This document shows positions 1-11,517 of a stretch of 64,000 nucleotides of DNA, one piece after another. How positions within the stretch are numbered: position 1 is the stretch's first letter; each line of letters begins with the position of its first letter. Source of the stretch: Eutreptiella sp. 'Long Island Sound 2002' (taxonomy: Eukaryota > Euglenozoa > Euglenophyceae > Eutreptiales > Eutreptiaceae); NCBI GenBank assembly GCA_964036045.1, contig OZ038382.1:134034442-134098441 (forward strand). Reading direction: 5' to 3'. The notes beneath the pieces were generated by a model. That model had not been told where the DNA came from. It saw only the letters and a list, made by a program, of their open reading frames with translations, and did not search any database. The position numbers and the translations under genes are program-made.

Positions 1-581
1 CCTGGCATGCCGATTTGGAGGGCCACACCCTCCCCACCTGGTACAAGGGTACTGGGATGCACCCCTCCCTTTTCTTCCCCCTCACCACCACCCCCCTTTT
101 TGGTGTTGAACACCATCGTGTCTCCCCGTTGAGGTCGTCGATCATGGTCATGTCGACGACCTCAAGGATTTGCCCCAATGGGGGCATGCTTTCCAAACTG
201 GCTTCATTTCTGTCGATTGGATGGAGAAGCTTGAGGATGAGTATGGGGAACTTAGGTGGGATGCGGGGGTCAATGTTTTTACTGAGGATTGGCCCGCCGA
301 GACTCGTGCAGGGGACAGTGACACCCGCCGCACGGTCCACCGGAGGGGGGTGCAATGTACAGTTTTGCAAGGGAGGTCCTTATACCCCACTTGGAGACTC
401 ATTTGGGTTGGAAGTGTCCGGTCGTGAATGTTACCACCTTTATTGTGGTGAAGGCCGGTACAGTGGATGTGGAAAAAAACAGTGTTGGCACCGTGACATT
501 AACCTCAGCTATGTTACCGGTCCGGATTAACACCATGTTATTTGCTTGTTCCCGATGTTCAGCCCCACACCCGATGATGGT

Positions 582-1288
582 TGTAACTACGAAGCCAAGA
601 GATTCGCCAACTTGCTTCGGAATGCAGCCAAATAATGGCGGGTGTCTATTATGTTGTTACACTGGCTACCTAGGGATCTTTTCCTCCTTTTTGGTGTAAA
701 TGGAAACTTTTTACCAGGAAAACCCCCGGGTTTCATGCCCCTCTCGTGCTGAAAACACTCCTACGCGGTAAAAAAGTCCCAAAGTTGGCTTCCCAGGCCT
801 TGGCTCGCGCAAATTCGCAAGTAGGCGCGCGCCAAGTCCGGAGTTGGCGCGCCAAAACTGTCAAGTTGGCGCGCGCCAAGTGTCCCCCCACCGATCCAAC
901 CAAACAGACACGAAGAATGGGGCAGTATGCGCGCGCGACAACCGGACTTGGCGCGCGCCAACTTGACAGTTGGCGCGCGCCAAGTCCGGAGTTTGGCGCG
1001 CCAACTCCGGACTTTTGGCGCGCCAACTTGCGACTTGGCGCGCCAACTTGTGAAAAAACTTTGACTTGCCTTCCAAAAAGTTGGCTTCGACCCAAAAAAC
1101 CCACATATTGCAACATAACAACAAAGCAACGCAACCATAAGCTGTAAAATATGGATAGTTCCTCACGTTTCATGCACAAGGCGTAGCAACAACACACTGC
1201 ACAAGTACAAGCAAGTTGAATGCTCTCGACATGGAGTTGACCAGGAGTTGGCGAATGTACAGTATCTGGGGTTGGCTTCGTAGTTACA
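582..1288. mobile_element. MITE-like element F with 17-bp perfect TIRs
   Basis: Terminal inverted repeats TGTAACTACGAAGCCAA lie at 582-598 and, inverted, at 1272-1288. A 2-bp GT duplication flanks the element. The uninterrupted paralogous site in the inner gene copy (around 5205-5225) has a single GT, which confirms the insertion and its boundaries. The 707-bp element has no credible coding region; its centre is filled by palindromes (785-1055). A related end, inverted relative to this one's right end, occurs at 40486. Confidence 0.8.
785..1055. repeat. Array of TTGGCGCGCGCCAA palindromes
   Basis: About eight copies of TTGGCGCGCGCCAA or TTGGCGCGCCAA occur in both orientations, spaced irregularly and separated by short variable stretches such as ACTTG or GTCCGGAG. 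They fill the middle of the MITE. The reading frames crossing them on both strands simply translate the repeat and are not genes. The same motif recurs at 40715-40775. Confidence 0.85.
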
Positions 1289-2269
1289 GTTGTGGTGGGG
1301 ATTTCGTGGTTACATCCCACACGGGCCTCCCGGACCCTTGGGTGGTGGCCCCATTGGCCCCATTGGACATCGGGGATGTGTGGTTGGGCAATGCACTTGT
1401 TGTGCATCGAGGAGGTATTTGCCCTTCCACTAACCCCAATCGGCCCCGTGTTTTTGGTTTCATTTCGGTTAGTACCTCAAGGTTCGACTACAACAACACT
1501 CGCCCTGTTGTTGCTCCCCCTTGGGCCAACAAAGCGGCCGCATCCACCCATGGGTCTCAAGGCCCTCATGCCACTTGTGGTGCAGTTGGTTGTGAGGTGT
1601 TGCTAGATGTGAGTGATGATACCACAGCTTTTTGTGTTACATGTGGTAACGTGCCATTGTGTGCTGCCCACAACATGGAGGGGCAGTGCGGTGCCTGTCA
1701 TGCACGAGGGCGCTTGGAATCAAGGTGAGACAATGAAGCAACACATTGGTGTTGTGTGGGGTCGCTATCCGGTCCCATTGCAGTTCTTTATGCCCGTTGA
1801 TGGGGCTACTTTTTTTGCAATTCATGAAAATTTGAGCCCCTGCCCCCTTCGTGTTGATGTTGAGGGTCACCCTTCATCTGAGGAGTGCCCATTGCGGCAA
1901 ATGCATGCTAACCCCTTGCCTTCTGTGGGCTCTGATAGGACTTTCCTTGCTTGTCCCCCCGGTTCATTGGTGGTTTCGCTGTGTTTGATTGCTGGTGTTG
2001 CTTTGGCTTCCACCGATGCCACACTTCGCGGGGTTTTGCAGTGTCAATGGTTTGCTCTTGGACACAAGCACCACCTCATGGATGTTGCACGGGTGGAGAG
2101 CTACGGTCGGGTGATGTGTTGGCCATGCAAGGCCATCTCAAGAAAGAAGAAGTCGAAGCGAAAGCCCAGGCCAAAGTCAAGGAAGGGCAAGGAGAAGGCC
2201 GGTGAAGAAGTTGAGGACGTTGAGGAGGAACAAGAGGAGAAGAATGAGCTGTGGTGCATCTGCCATCAG

Positions 2270-3042
2270 GTATTTGTTGTGGGCCGTGGGCATGGGTGGA
2301 AGTGTGTTGTTGTTATTCATTAATTGTCATTCATTTCAGAACGTAGGGTCACCGGTGGGTTTTTTTTTTGTTTGCTTGTCGTCAGCGCCTCTCTATATGG
2401 TTGCGGTTCTTCGGGTTGAATTTTTCATTGATCGTCAACCTTTTCAGCTTCTTCGCAGCATTCTTGAATTGCCTACACACGTTTTTGCATGTTTGGGGGA
2501 ACTGGGGTTTGAACCAGGGACGTTACGTGCGCAAGTGTAGCATGCATACCTCTCACCCACACGGTGCCATGGTCTTGCAATACGGCCCTATACCCGCGGT
2601 ATACGGCCGTATACTCCCTCTCTAATTGTGTTCTAACTGTGTTCTAACTCTGCTCTAACTCTTTGAGCCCCCCCCAAAAAAAACATCCTTACGATGCGGG
2701 TTGTGTGGGGAAAGGAAGGGGACGGGGGGTTTTTGAGGGTGCCGAATCCATTTTTTTAGGTGGTTTGCCCCAAAATTGAGGCTAGGTGGGTGTTCCGGAA
2801 ATTGTGCTCTAACTAGGGGTTCCGCACCACGCCCTAGAATGCTGCATCCCACAGTATACGGCCGTATACCACGAGTATACGGCCGTATACCTGCCCACCC
2901 ATTCCGGGTATACAGCCGTATACTCGGGGGTATACGGCCGTATACTGTGGGGTATACGGCCGTATACTCATAGTATTTGTTGCCAATTTCAATCCATTTT
3001 GACTAGTTCATTGTTAGAATTCTACCCTTTCTTCCTATGCAG
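2270..3042 (+). other. Intron with family A palindromes (outer copy)
   Basis: The donor CAG|GTATTTG and the acceptor CTATGCAG|GTCCAG match the inner copy's intron (6181-6720) and join two exons in phase 0. The intron holds several copies of GTATACGGCCGTATAC or its degenerate half sites at about 2586-2620 and 2855-2968. Alignment of the two copies supports the splice sites. No cDNA is available. Confidence 0.7.
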
Positions 3043-3597
3043 GTCCAGTATGATCCCTGGCCACTGCGGAGCATCACTGATTACGAAGTGGCCAAGCCCG
3101 AGGTGGAGTTGGTGCCGCCGAGGGCTACCGCGGGTCAAGTGGTCTCCGGTCGGGAGTACCGGGAACCCATTGCCGTGGGGCGGAGGGATGTTGCCAATGC
3201 CCCCTCTGACGTACCTGGCATGCACCACTGGCAAGGACACTGGGTACTATTACCGACCAAATGTCCGTGCCAGTGGTGCACTGTATGATATTCGACTGCC
3301 CATCAGGGTGGTTGCAAATTTGAATGAGGGGGCAGTTGAGGCCCTTTGGGGGGCTGCAGTGTGGTCGAAGAGCTCGGGGAAGGTGCAGGTTTTTTTGAGC
3401 GCCATGGGGGAAAAATGGAGCATTTCGGACTCCATCGTGGTGCTCCAAAGTTTTGGGGGGAGCCTGTCCCCCGGAGTAATGCCAGGCCCTCCAGGCCGAG
3501 TTGGCCGCGAGGGCGGGAAAACAGCTTGGGGGGAGGGGACTGAAGCGGGCTCATAATGAGCCCGCTGAGGTGAGCGCCACCCCTGCAGCCCCCCCCA

Positions 3598-3631
3598 TAT
3601 GGTGAGCATAACCTGGCATACCAGGAATACC
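3598..3631 (+). repeat. Left terminal inverted repeat of A-inner
   Basis: The 34-base terminus starts TATGGTGAGCATAACCTGG and pairs with 17526-17559. The related terminus of the outer copy reads TGTGGTGAGC, so the family consensus probably starts TGTR, as in the MITE and family B. Confidence 0.85.
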
Positions 3632-3805
3632 TGGGAGTATACGGGTAAAAAAGCGGGTTTTGGGAGAAAGGGGTATGTGGCATGTACAGGTGGGTACGAA
3701 TGTATAATGCACAATGCATGCATAGGTGGGTTGGGGAATACCTCTAGTTTGCCAATTGTGATGATCAATGTTGTGTTTGAAACTACCCCATTTTGGGCTC
3801 TTGGG

Positions 3806-3899
3806 GTATACGGCCGTATACTCAAGGCTCCAATACCTCAGTATACGGCCGTATACTCTGGAGTATACGGCCGTATACTTAGAGTATACGGCCGTATAC
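3806..3899. repeat. Family A palindromes, left subterminal block
   Basis: Four perfect copies of the 16-bp palindrome GTATACGGCCGTATAC lie between 3806 and 3899, separated by short spacers. They stand between the left terminus and the oxygenase gene. Confidence 0.9.
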
Positions 3900-4128
3900 T
3901 GGGGGTATTTGTTTGCACCACGTGGTTGTTTCAAGTTGAAAAATTCCATTGTTGTGCCTTTTGTGCCCATCTTGTTGCATTCTTTGCCTTTGCCCAACAA
4001 TTGCACACCACTTGAAACCAATCTAGGCTCATACTTCACTCATGATTGCAATGTATGTCTCCATATGTGTCCATTCCAATCCATATTATGTTGCTTCTTG
4101 CTCTCCCAGGCCCTCTTTTTCTGCCACC

Positions 4129-6180
4129 ATGACTGATGCGGGCACTCATGCCTTGTTGAAGAAGTGGGCCGATGCCGTAGCTCTCCGCACAGTGCATAGA
4201 GGTGTTTACAGCCCCGACAGCACACGCACCGTGTCTTGGCCTTCTCTTGAGAACTGTGCTTGGTCCACCTTGGACACCCCTGTGACCCTGGTGAAGCTAA
4301 CGCACCCCGGCGTTGTTCAACCCCACAGCCTCACTGACCCTTTGTTGTCGTTGTTTGACAACAACCCTAATCTGCAAGCTATTGTGTTGCAGCTCCATGA
4401 TTCGGATGCCCGCGCTGTCGTGGAGCATGTTAAAAAAAGCTGTGGGGGGCCCAATAGGGGGATGAGTTTGTATTTGAGGGAATGGGAGATGCAGGATGGC
4501 TCTCCGGGGATTCATGTCTCGGGGGACGTGGCCGCTGGCTGGCGCAAATGGGAGTGCAAGGCCCAGCAAGTGCAGCAGGGGCATTGGGAGGACACCGCCC
4601 CCCTCTACTCCCTCCACTCCCAATCGCCATGGTCCTGGCATGCCGATTTGGAGGGCCACACCCTCCCCACCTGGTACAAGGGTACTGGGATGCACCCCTC
4701 CCTTTTCTTCCCCCTCACCACCACCCCCCTTTTTGGTGTTGAACACCATCGTGTCTCCCCGTTGAGGTCGTCGATCATCGTCATGTCGACGACCTCAAGG
4801 AATTGCCCCAATGGGGCCATGCTTTCCAATCTGGCTTCATTTCTGTCAATTGGATGGAGAAGCTTGAGGATGAGTATGGGGAACTTAGGTGGGATGCGGG
4901 GCTCAATATTTTTAATGAGGATTGGCCCGCCGAGACTCGTGCAGGGGACAGTGACACCCGCCACACAATGACTCCACCGGAGGGGGGTGCAATGTACAGT
5001 TTTGCAAGGGAGGTCCTCATACCCCACTTGGAGACTCATTTGGGTTGGAAGTGTCCGGTCGTGAATGTTACCACCTTTATTGTGGTGAAGGCCGGTACAG
5101 TGGATGTGGAAAAAAAACAGTGTTGGCACCGTGACATTAACCTCAGCTATGTTGCCGGCCCAGACCAACACCATGTTATTTGCTTGTTTCCGATGTTCTC
5201 CCCCACACCCGATGATGGTTGTGCTGGGGATTTTGTGGTTGCATCCCACACGGGCCTCCCCGATCCTTGGGTGGTGGCCCCAATGGCCCCATTGGACATC
5301 GGGGATGTGTGGTTGGGCAATGCACTGACTGTGCATTGCGGAGGTATTTGCCCTACCACAAACCCCCATCGGCCCCGTGTTTTTGGTTTCATTTCGGTTT
5401 GTACCTCCAGGTTCGACTACAACAACACTTGCCGTGTTGTTGTTCTCCCTTGGGCCGGCAAAGCGGCTGCATCCCCCGAAGGGTCTCAAGGCCCTCATGC
5501 CACTTGTGGTGCAGTTGGTTGTGAGGTGTTCTTGGATGTGAGTGATGCTACCACAGTTTTTTGTGTTACATGTGGTATTGTGCCATTGTGTGCCACCCAC
5601 GCCGTGGAGGGGCAGTGTGGTGCTTGTGCGGAGGGCGCTTGGAATCAGGGTGAGACATCGACGCAACACAGTGGTGTTGCATGGGGTCGTTGTCCGGCCC
5701 CACTGCAGTTCTACATGCCCGTTGATGGGGCTACTTTTTTTGCAGTTCATGAACATTTGTCCCCTAGCCCCCTTCGCGTTGGGGTTGAGGGTCACCCTTC
5801 ATATGAGGAGTGCCCATTGCGGCAAATGCATGCTAACCCCTTGCCTTCTGTGGGCTCGGATGGCACTTTCCTTGCTTGTCCCCCCGGTTCATTGGTGGTT
5901 TCGCGGGGTTGGTGTTGCTTTGGCTTCCACCGATACCACAATTGGCGGGGTTTTGCATTGGTTTGCACTTGGGCACAACCACCACCTCATGGATGTTGCA
6001 CTGGCGGAGAGCTATGGTTGGGTGAAGTGGTGGCCATTCAAGACGGTTTCGAGGAAGAAGAAGTCGAAGCCGAAGCCCAAGGCAAAGTCAAGGAAGGGCA
6101 AGGGGAAGGCCGGAGAAGAAGATGAGGACGTGGAGGAGGAGGAAGAGGAGAAGCAAGAGCTGTGGTGCATCTGCAATCAG
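4129..6180 (+). pseudogene. Family A 2OG-Fe(II) dioxygenase-like gene, first exon region (inner copy)
   Basis: The ATG at 4129 sits in a good context (CCACCATGA). The first part (to about 4760) encodes MTDAGTHALLKKWADAVAL and onward. The reading then moves back one base within TCCCCGTTGAG (4756-4766), a shift shared by the outer copy. From 4761 to about 5905 it encodes the catalytic-looking region: a WHRD iron-ligand motif near 5125-5140, then GDVWL, VHCGG and NPHRPRVFGFIS near 5310-5400, giving the HxD...H...R pattern of the 2OG/Fe(II) dioxygenase fold. A Cys-rich CxxC/CxxH segment follows near 5500-5630. An 8-base loss at about 5912 relative to the outer copy breaks the frame. The C-terminal part is Lys- then Glu-rich and ends WCICNQ at 6180. 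Substrate unknown; an epigenetic (DNA or histone) role is inferred. Confidence 0.65.
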
Positions 6181-6720
6181 GTATTTGTGGGATCCGGGCA
6201 TGGGTTGAACTGTGTTGTTGTTATTCATTAAGTCCCGTTTATCTCAAAAGGTAGGGTCACTGGTGGGTTTTTTTGTTTGGCCTGTCTTCAGCGCCTCCCT
6301 ATATGCATGGTTGCAGTTCTTCAGGTTGAGTTGAATTGAATTGATCATCAACCTCTTCAACTTCTTCCCAGGATTCTTCAATGGCCTACACATGTTTTTG
6401 CATGTTTGAGGGCAGTGGGGTTTGAACCAGGAACGTTTCGTTTGCAAGTGTAGCATGCATATCTCTCACCCACCCAGTGCCATGGTCTTGGAATACGGCC
6501 GTATACCTTGTGTATACAGCCGTATACCCACGGTATACGGCCGTATACTCCCAGTATACGGCCGTATACCGCGAGTATACGGCCGTATACCTGCCCACCC
6601 ATTTTGAGTATACGGCCGTATACTCCGAGGTATACGGCCGTATACTCATAGTATTTGTTGCCAATTTCAATCTATTTTGCCTAGTTCTTTGTTAGAATTC
6701 CACCCTTTCTTCCCATTCAG
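6181..6720 (+). other. Intron with eight family A palindromes (inner copy)
   Basis: The donor is CAATCAG|GTATTTG and the acceptor CCCATTCAG|GTCCAG, phase 0. Between 6490 and 6645 the intron carries about eight copies of GTATACGGCCGTATAC or one-base variants. The same intron in the outer copy carries the same repeat. Confidence 0.75.
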
Positions 6721-7722
6721 GTCCAGTATGATCCCTGGCCACTGCGGAGCATCACCGATTACGAGGTGGCCGAGCCCGAGGTGGAGTTGGTGGCGCCAAA
6801 GGCTGCCGCAGGGCAAGTGATCTCCGGTCGGGAGTACGTGGACTCCATTCCTGTGGGTCGGGGGGATGTTGCCAGTGCGCCCTCCGACCTGGCGTGCACC
6901 ACTGGCAAGGACACGGGATACTATTCCCGATTGAATGTCCGCGCCAGTGGTGCACTTTACGAGATTCGCCTGCCCATTAGGGTATTGGCGAATGTCAGAA
7001 AGGGGGGGGGGGTTGTGGAGGCCATTTGGGGGGCTGCGGTGTGGAGCAAGAGCTCCGGGAAGGTGCGGGTTTTTTTTAGCACCACGGGGGAAAAATGGAG
7101 CATTTTGGACTCCATTATGGTGCTCCAAAGTTTTTGGGGGGAGCCTGTCCCCGTGGAGCACTCCCTCGCCCTCCAGGCCGAGTTGGCCTCGAGGGCGGGG
7201 AAACAGCTTGGGGGAGGGGGCTGAAGCGGGCTCACGATGAGCCCGCTGAGCCAAGGGCCACCCCTGCACCCACCCCCACCCGGAAGGCCGCCAAGCCTTC
7301 CGGGTCTGGTGCTGCTGCTGTTGCTGTTGGCTCGGGGGGACTTGAGGGGTTTGGGGGGGTGGGGGGGATTGAAGCAGCTGCCCGCCGTGGCACATGCGAG
7401 GCCCTGGGGGACCTCGATGTGCCCAGCATTGCTGATATTGTCAGCGGTGTTGTGGCGGGCTTGGGGAAGTCCCGGCTGAACATCTCCCGAGACATCGGGG
7501 AGTTCAGCCGGACTTCCCTGACCTCCTGGAGGGAGGCCAATGCCTGCCTCAAGGAGGAGCTGAAGGTTGCCCATGCTGAGGGTGACGCCAAGGACAAGAG
7601 GATTGCGGACCTGGAGACCAGGTTGGCCGATGCCACCACAAGTGCCCATGACTGGCACCTCAAGGCCAAGGAGTTGGAGACGCAACTCCAAGCGGCCAAG
7701 GCCAACGAGGAGTGGGCGAGGT
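6721..7722 (+). pseudogene. Family A oxygenase gene, second exon: beta-rich domain plus coiled coil
   Basis: The exon opens VQYDPWPLRSITDYE in phase with 6180. A probable beta-domain includes GALYEIRLPIRVL. A 1-base loss in a G run near 7215 (compare 3522-3540 in the outer copy) shifts the frame. The correct continuation is an Ala/Pro/Gly linker and a C-terminal coiled coil (about 7440-7720) rich in heptads such as LKEELKVAHAEGDAKDKRIA. The family B gene has the same layout, including the opening V-x-[YF]-x-x-W. The exon is interrupted at 7723 by family B and continues at 14257. Confidence 0.6.
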
Positions 7723-7748
7723 TGTACCCTTCGTGAACCGGCCGTTTG

Positions 7749-8010
7749 AATCCGAGATTCACGGTACCGTGAATTTCACCCAATTTTGCTGTGTTTTGCT
7801 CGTAACTTGGTGCTATCGTGTGCTTTTGTTGTGCTACCTTCGCCCAAAGTAAGATGCAACAAATAGGTGCAATTTAGAGGTTTAAAGTCCCCGCATGGTT
7901 TAACAGATTTGGTGAGATTCACGTGAATGTGAGATTCACGCACCTAAATTCACGCAAAAATTCACGCTAGATTCACAGATTCGCAGTATGTGAAATTCGT
8001 ACGAATTTAC
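7749..8010. repeat. Family B left subterminal repeats
   Basis: Repeated GAGATTCACG, GTGAATTTCAC, TTCACGCAAA and TTCGTACGAA motifs in both orientations lie between the left terminus and the start codon at 8070. Confidence 0.7.
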
Positions 8011-8069
8011 CCTCATTTCCACTGTTTCGCTTTCCCACAGCTCAAGCTTTCTTCGCATTCTCTTTGACA

Positions 8070-9551
8070 ATGTCGCAGCAGACTATGTCTCAGCTTGCCA
8101 GCCTGGCCTCGCGCCCCGACCCCGCAGCCGACACCCTCGCCCACTACCAAGCCCTCCCCGTTGCCCACCATCAATTGGAGGAGGCAACGTACGAGTCGGA
8201 GGCACTGGGGGTGGATGCCATCGTGGGCTGGGCAGCCTCCCTGGACCCCTCCCCCGATGTCATCCACATCGACATGCGCAGCCCCACCCGCAACAGCTAC
8301 CTCGGGGGGAGGGGATGGGCCACAACCCTGTGGAGGGAACTGCGCCACCAACTCCCCACCCTCAAATTTCTCCATCTGACCCCTCTCCCCTCTAGTGTTG
8401 ACCAGCTCCTCAACTCGATGAGGAATAACCCTGTGGGGAAGCCTAAGGACGCCCACGTCCAGGTGTACCCCACCGCTAACCTCGTCCACACCCCCCCCCA
8501 CTGCGATATGGTGTGCCTGCAGGATCTTGCTGCAGGTGCACCAGCAGGCCACTCTTTTTTCCCCTTTTCTTGGCATCTTGCCAACCCCCGGTGGTGGGAT
8601 GATTTGGGCATCGCCCCTTTCCATCCCACCATCCCCCCCCAGGTGCACGTCCCCGACGTCACCCACCCCACCTTCTACAGCACAACTTCTTTGCAATGGT
8701 ACCGTGGTGCTTCATGCGCCCCCCCCTTCATTTCGAGTGAACCCCCCCTCCGCACCGAACCCCTTCCCGACCCCCCTCATGGGGTGACGGGCAGCCCTGA
8801 CCCCGCCCCCGACAGCCACCTGAGTAGCTTCCTCTGCTTGTCGAAGGACTAACAGGTGGCGGTGCAGGCGGGGACGGCCCTGGGGGAGGCGGCGGAGGCG
8901 CGCTGGGACACCGTTCAGCTGCATCGGGGGGACATGCTGCTGATGGTGGCCACCAGCCGCCATCATGGATTGCCTGCCCACCCTGACTCCAAGGATGGGC
9001 TGCAGGGGGCTCTTTTTAACTTGTGGACCCCCGACCCCCGACACAAACACCACCAGGCCAACACCACACACTTGGACGCCATCCCCCCCAAGGAGGCCCT
9101 GGACGTTGCTGGGGATTTGTCCAGCTGGGACCTCCCCAGCGTGGACCAGGTGTTGTGGGTGGGGAAGGGGGCGGTTGCGAGGGTGGGGTTGTGGGAGGGG
9201 GAGGCTGCCCAGGCCCTGTTCGCCGACCCCCCGCAGACGCTCCCGGCAGGCCCCCCCACCTGCCCCTTCCACCCCACCTTCATCTCCCGGTCGGCCCCGG
9301 CCGCCGACCTCGCCGTCATCGAGGTCGGCCCCCAGTGCATGCTGTTCTTCCTGGGCAGCGTGCACCAGCTGGAGGTCGTGAAGGGGGGCGATGTCGACGC
9401 GGAGTCGGAGATCCACTTCGCCTTGTCCGGCATTGCCCCCCCGGGTCGGCCGACCACGCTGTGGCACCTGGTGAACACGGTCCCAGCGTGGCGGTCGCCC
9501 AAGTGCGCGAGGACCGGGGCATGGAGCATCACCTGCCCATGCGACTGCAAG
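8070..9551 (+). CDS. Family B 2OG-Fe(II) dioxygenase-like protein, exon 1
   Basis: The ATG at 8070 starts MSQQTMSQLASLASRPDP. The frame stays open to 9551 except for one TAA at 8850-8852, which falls inside the domain between SKD and QVAVQAG; reading TAA as Gln restores one continuous exon. Fold markers, in order, are AHVQVYPTANLVHTPPHCDM near 8449-8508 (HxD-type iron ligands HCD), then RWDTVQLHRGDMLLMV and SRHHGLPAHPD near 8900-8985, then ALFNLWTPD. These align with the GDVWL...VHCGG...NPHRPR block of family A. The expected 2OG-binding Arg is not obvious (GLQGALFNL), so activity is uncertain. The exon ends CPCDCK at 9551, comparable to WCICNQ in family A. It is followed by an intron. Confidence 0.65.
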
Positions 9552-9858
9552 GTGTGCCTGCTTGTGTGTTTGCTTTGTGTATTTGCAACAATTGGACGAA
9601 ATTCACGTGAAATTCGTACGAAACTCGTACAAAATTCGTACGAATTTCGTACGAATTTCACGTGAATAAATTTGTGTGAATTTTCTCGAGATGTGAAATT
9701 CGTACGAAATTCGTACGAAATTCGTACGAATTTCGTACGAATTTCGTACGAATTTCTGTGAATTTCGTCCAATTTGCTCCTATTGCTCTTGCATTGCCCC
9801 GTCTCCACTCCCCCTTTCTCAATTTTTGCCTTGCACACCTCCCCACATCTGCATGCAG
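9552..9858 (+). other. Intron with family B palindromes
   Basis: The donor is CTGCAAG|GTGTGCC and the acceptor CATGCAG|GTCCCG, phase 0, in the same protein position as the family A intron. It contains about ten tandem AATTCGTACGAA units (9597-9765) forming overlapping palindromes. Confidence 0.75.
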
Positions 9859-11517
9859 GTCCCGTTCACCGCTTGGTCGCCGGATATTCGGCACCACACC
9901 AGGCGCCAGTACAAGCCCCGGCCCCGATTGCCTGAGGAGCACGCCGAGCCCGCCGAAGGCCCCGGTGGCGCCCAGCCCGCAGGCACCGGCGGTGGACGGG
10001 CACCAAGCGAGGCCGGCAGCGTGCGCAGTGTGGGGTCGCAGCGCTCTCGGCGTTCGGGAGGCAGCGAGGCCAGCACCGCCAGGGGGCATATGGCGCGCGA
10101 GGTGGTGGTGCCCCAGCCGTCCCGCGACGAGCTGGGCGAGGCCCACACCGACCCCCCCCTGGACCGGGTCACCCTGGCCGCCAGGCAGCCGGATCCGGCC
10201 TGGACCCCGCAGGTGCCGCCCGGGCCGGATGGGCGGCAGCGGCACCTCTGTGCCGTGTGGGACATGGAGTTGGAGTCGCGGGGGGTGCAGGGCACCCTCC
10301 GCATCTCCTTCCCCTGCCCCATTGTGCTCCGGGGGGGGTCCAACCTGCCTGCGGGGCAGGAGCTGGTGGGCATGTTTGCCTACCGGCTTGTGAGTGGGCA
10401 CTGGCGGGTGCAGACGGGGGTGTCGGGGATCGGGGAGGGGGGGATGGTGACGACGGCAGGGATTTGTGGGCTGAATGTGCTCACGGGTTGGGAGCAGCGG
10501 AGGCCGGAGTGGGTGGACGTGGCATGGGTTGCCATGCGCGTCCATGTGGGGAGGCAGCGGAAGATGGGGGTGGTGGCTGACGTCATTGACGTCGAGGAGG
10601 ACGAACCCCCCCCCACGCGCAAGCGGAAAGGGCGCCCCGAAGGGGACACGGGCCCCACCCCCCCCCCCAAAGCCCCGCGTACGGCCACCCCGGGGGAGCG
10701 GGCAGGGCGGGCGGAGCAGGCGGAGCCGTCGGGGGGGCGGGGGCAGAGGGGGGTGGTGCAGGAGTGGGTGGACCAGCAGCGGGCGGGGGCGTGGGAGGCA
10801 CGCGCCATCAGCGCGGAGGCCGCCAACCGCGACCTCGAGGCCCGTCTGCGGGACTACGAGTCGCGGTTGGCGGACGTCACCAGGGAGCGTGACCGGCTGG
10901 CCACCAAGGTGAAGACCCTGGAGCGTGACGTGGCGACGTTGCGCAAGGCAAAGCCAGCGGCACAGCCAGCAGAGGCAGTGGAGAGGGCTGAGGGTGCCGA
11001 GGCCCCCGCCCCCCCGGGTGACAGGGGGGGGGCCAGTGCTGCCGGTGTCCGGTACCTCCTGGCCGGCGCACAGGCCTGGCATGCCCAGGCCGAGGCATGC
11101 GCCGGCCAGGTGTCCGCAGTGTCCACCGGCCTGCGGATGGCCATGATGGCCAGTGGCCAGCAGGTCAATGTGGACAACGTGGCCCCGGACGCCCCCAAGG
11201 TGACTGCCGCAATGGAGGATGTGCGCCGGCAGTACCCCCCCCACCGCCTCACGTCGGCGGCCATGGACCCCTCCTTTGTGGAGGCGGTGGCGGAGCAGAG
11301 CTCCCAGGGCTCCGCTAGCCGGAGCTCTGCTCCCGGGGGGGGGGGTGTGTAGGTACCCTCCGGAGCACCTGTCCTTTCTAACCACGCCTTTCTAACCACG
11401 ACGAATGTTATCCTGCCCCCCCCCCCCCCCAAGCATGGGCAGTTTGACCGATATGTGGGGTACTCCCCCCCCACTGTGCGAAATTTTCTGCAGCACTGTT
11501 TGTACATTACCCCCTGA
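9859..11517 (+). CDS. Family B oxygenase gene, exon 2: beta domain, coiled coil, C-terminal extension
   Basis: The exon opens VPFTAWSPDIRHHTRR. It continues with a disordered Gly/Ser/Arg segment, a beta-domain with GTLRISFPCPIVL (compare GALYEIRLPIRVL in family A), a Pro-rich basic linker (TRKRKGRPEG), and a coiled coil from about 10785 to 10960 (ANRDLEARLRDYESRLADVT). The standard-code stop is TAG at 11350. If it is read as Gln, the frame continues 54 codons (KHGQFDRYVGYSPPTVRNF) to TGA at 11515-11517. High-GC antisense frames over this exon are shadows. The protein probably forms a dimer or larger assembly through the coiled coil. Function unknown. Confidence 0.6.

Larger units (their letters stand above)
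1..3597 (+). pseudogene. Family A oxygenase gene, outer copy, 5' part (decayed)
   Basis: Bases 1-581 and 1289-3597 are close to 4633-5220 and 5221-7270 of the inner copy. The coding content is the 2OG/Fe(II) dioxygenase-like region (distal motif VHRGG...NPNRPRVFGFIS near 1400-1470), a Cys-rich zinc-type segment near 1570-1700, and a Lys/Glu-rich tail ending WCICHQ at 2269. After the intron 2270-3042 an exon starts with VQYDPWPL at 3043. The frame shifts near 1690, where the copy differs from the inner one by a few bases. It is cut by the MITE at 582 and by A-inner at 3598, and the gene resumes at 17560. It is a pseudogene, but it keeps the correct frame at some places where the inner copy is broken (around 1975-2040 and 3520-3597). 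Confidence 0.75.

Noticed and set aside
733-1407. 224-codon minus-strand frame and several overlapping frames
   Set aside because: They run through the GGCGCGCC palindrome array of the MITE and repeat WRAP/LARA-type words; not a gene.
4605-5795. 396-codon minus-strand frame
   Set aside because: It is antisense to the family A oxygenase gene; the plus strand has the motif and splice evidence.
9658-11385. 575-codon minus-strand open frame
   Set aside because: It is antisense to the family B oxygenase exon 2, whose plus-strand frame has splice-site and homology support. The long antisense frame is a by-product of high GC.
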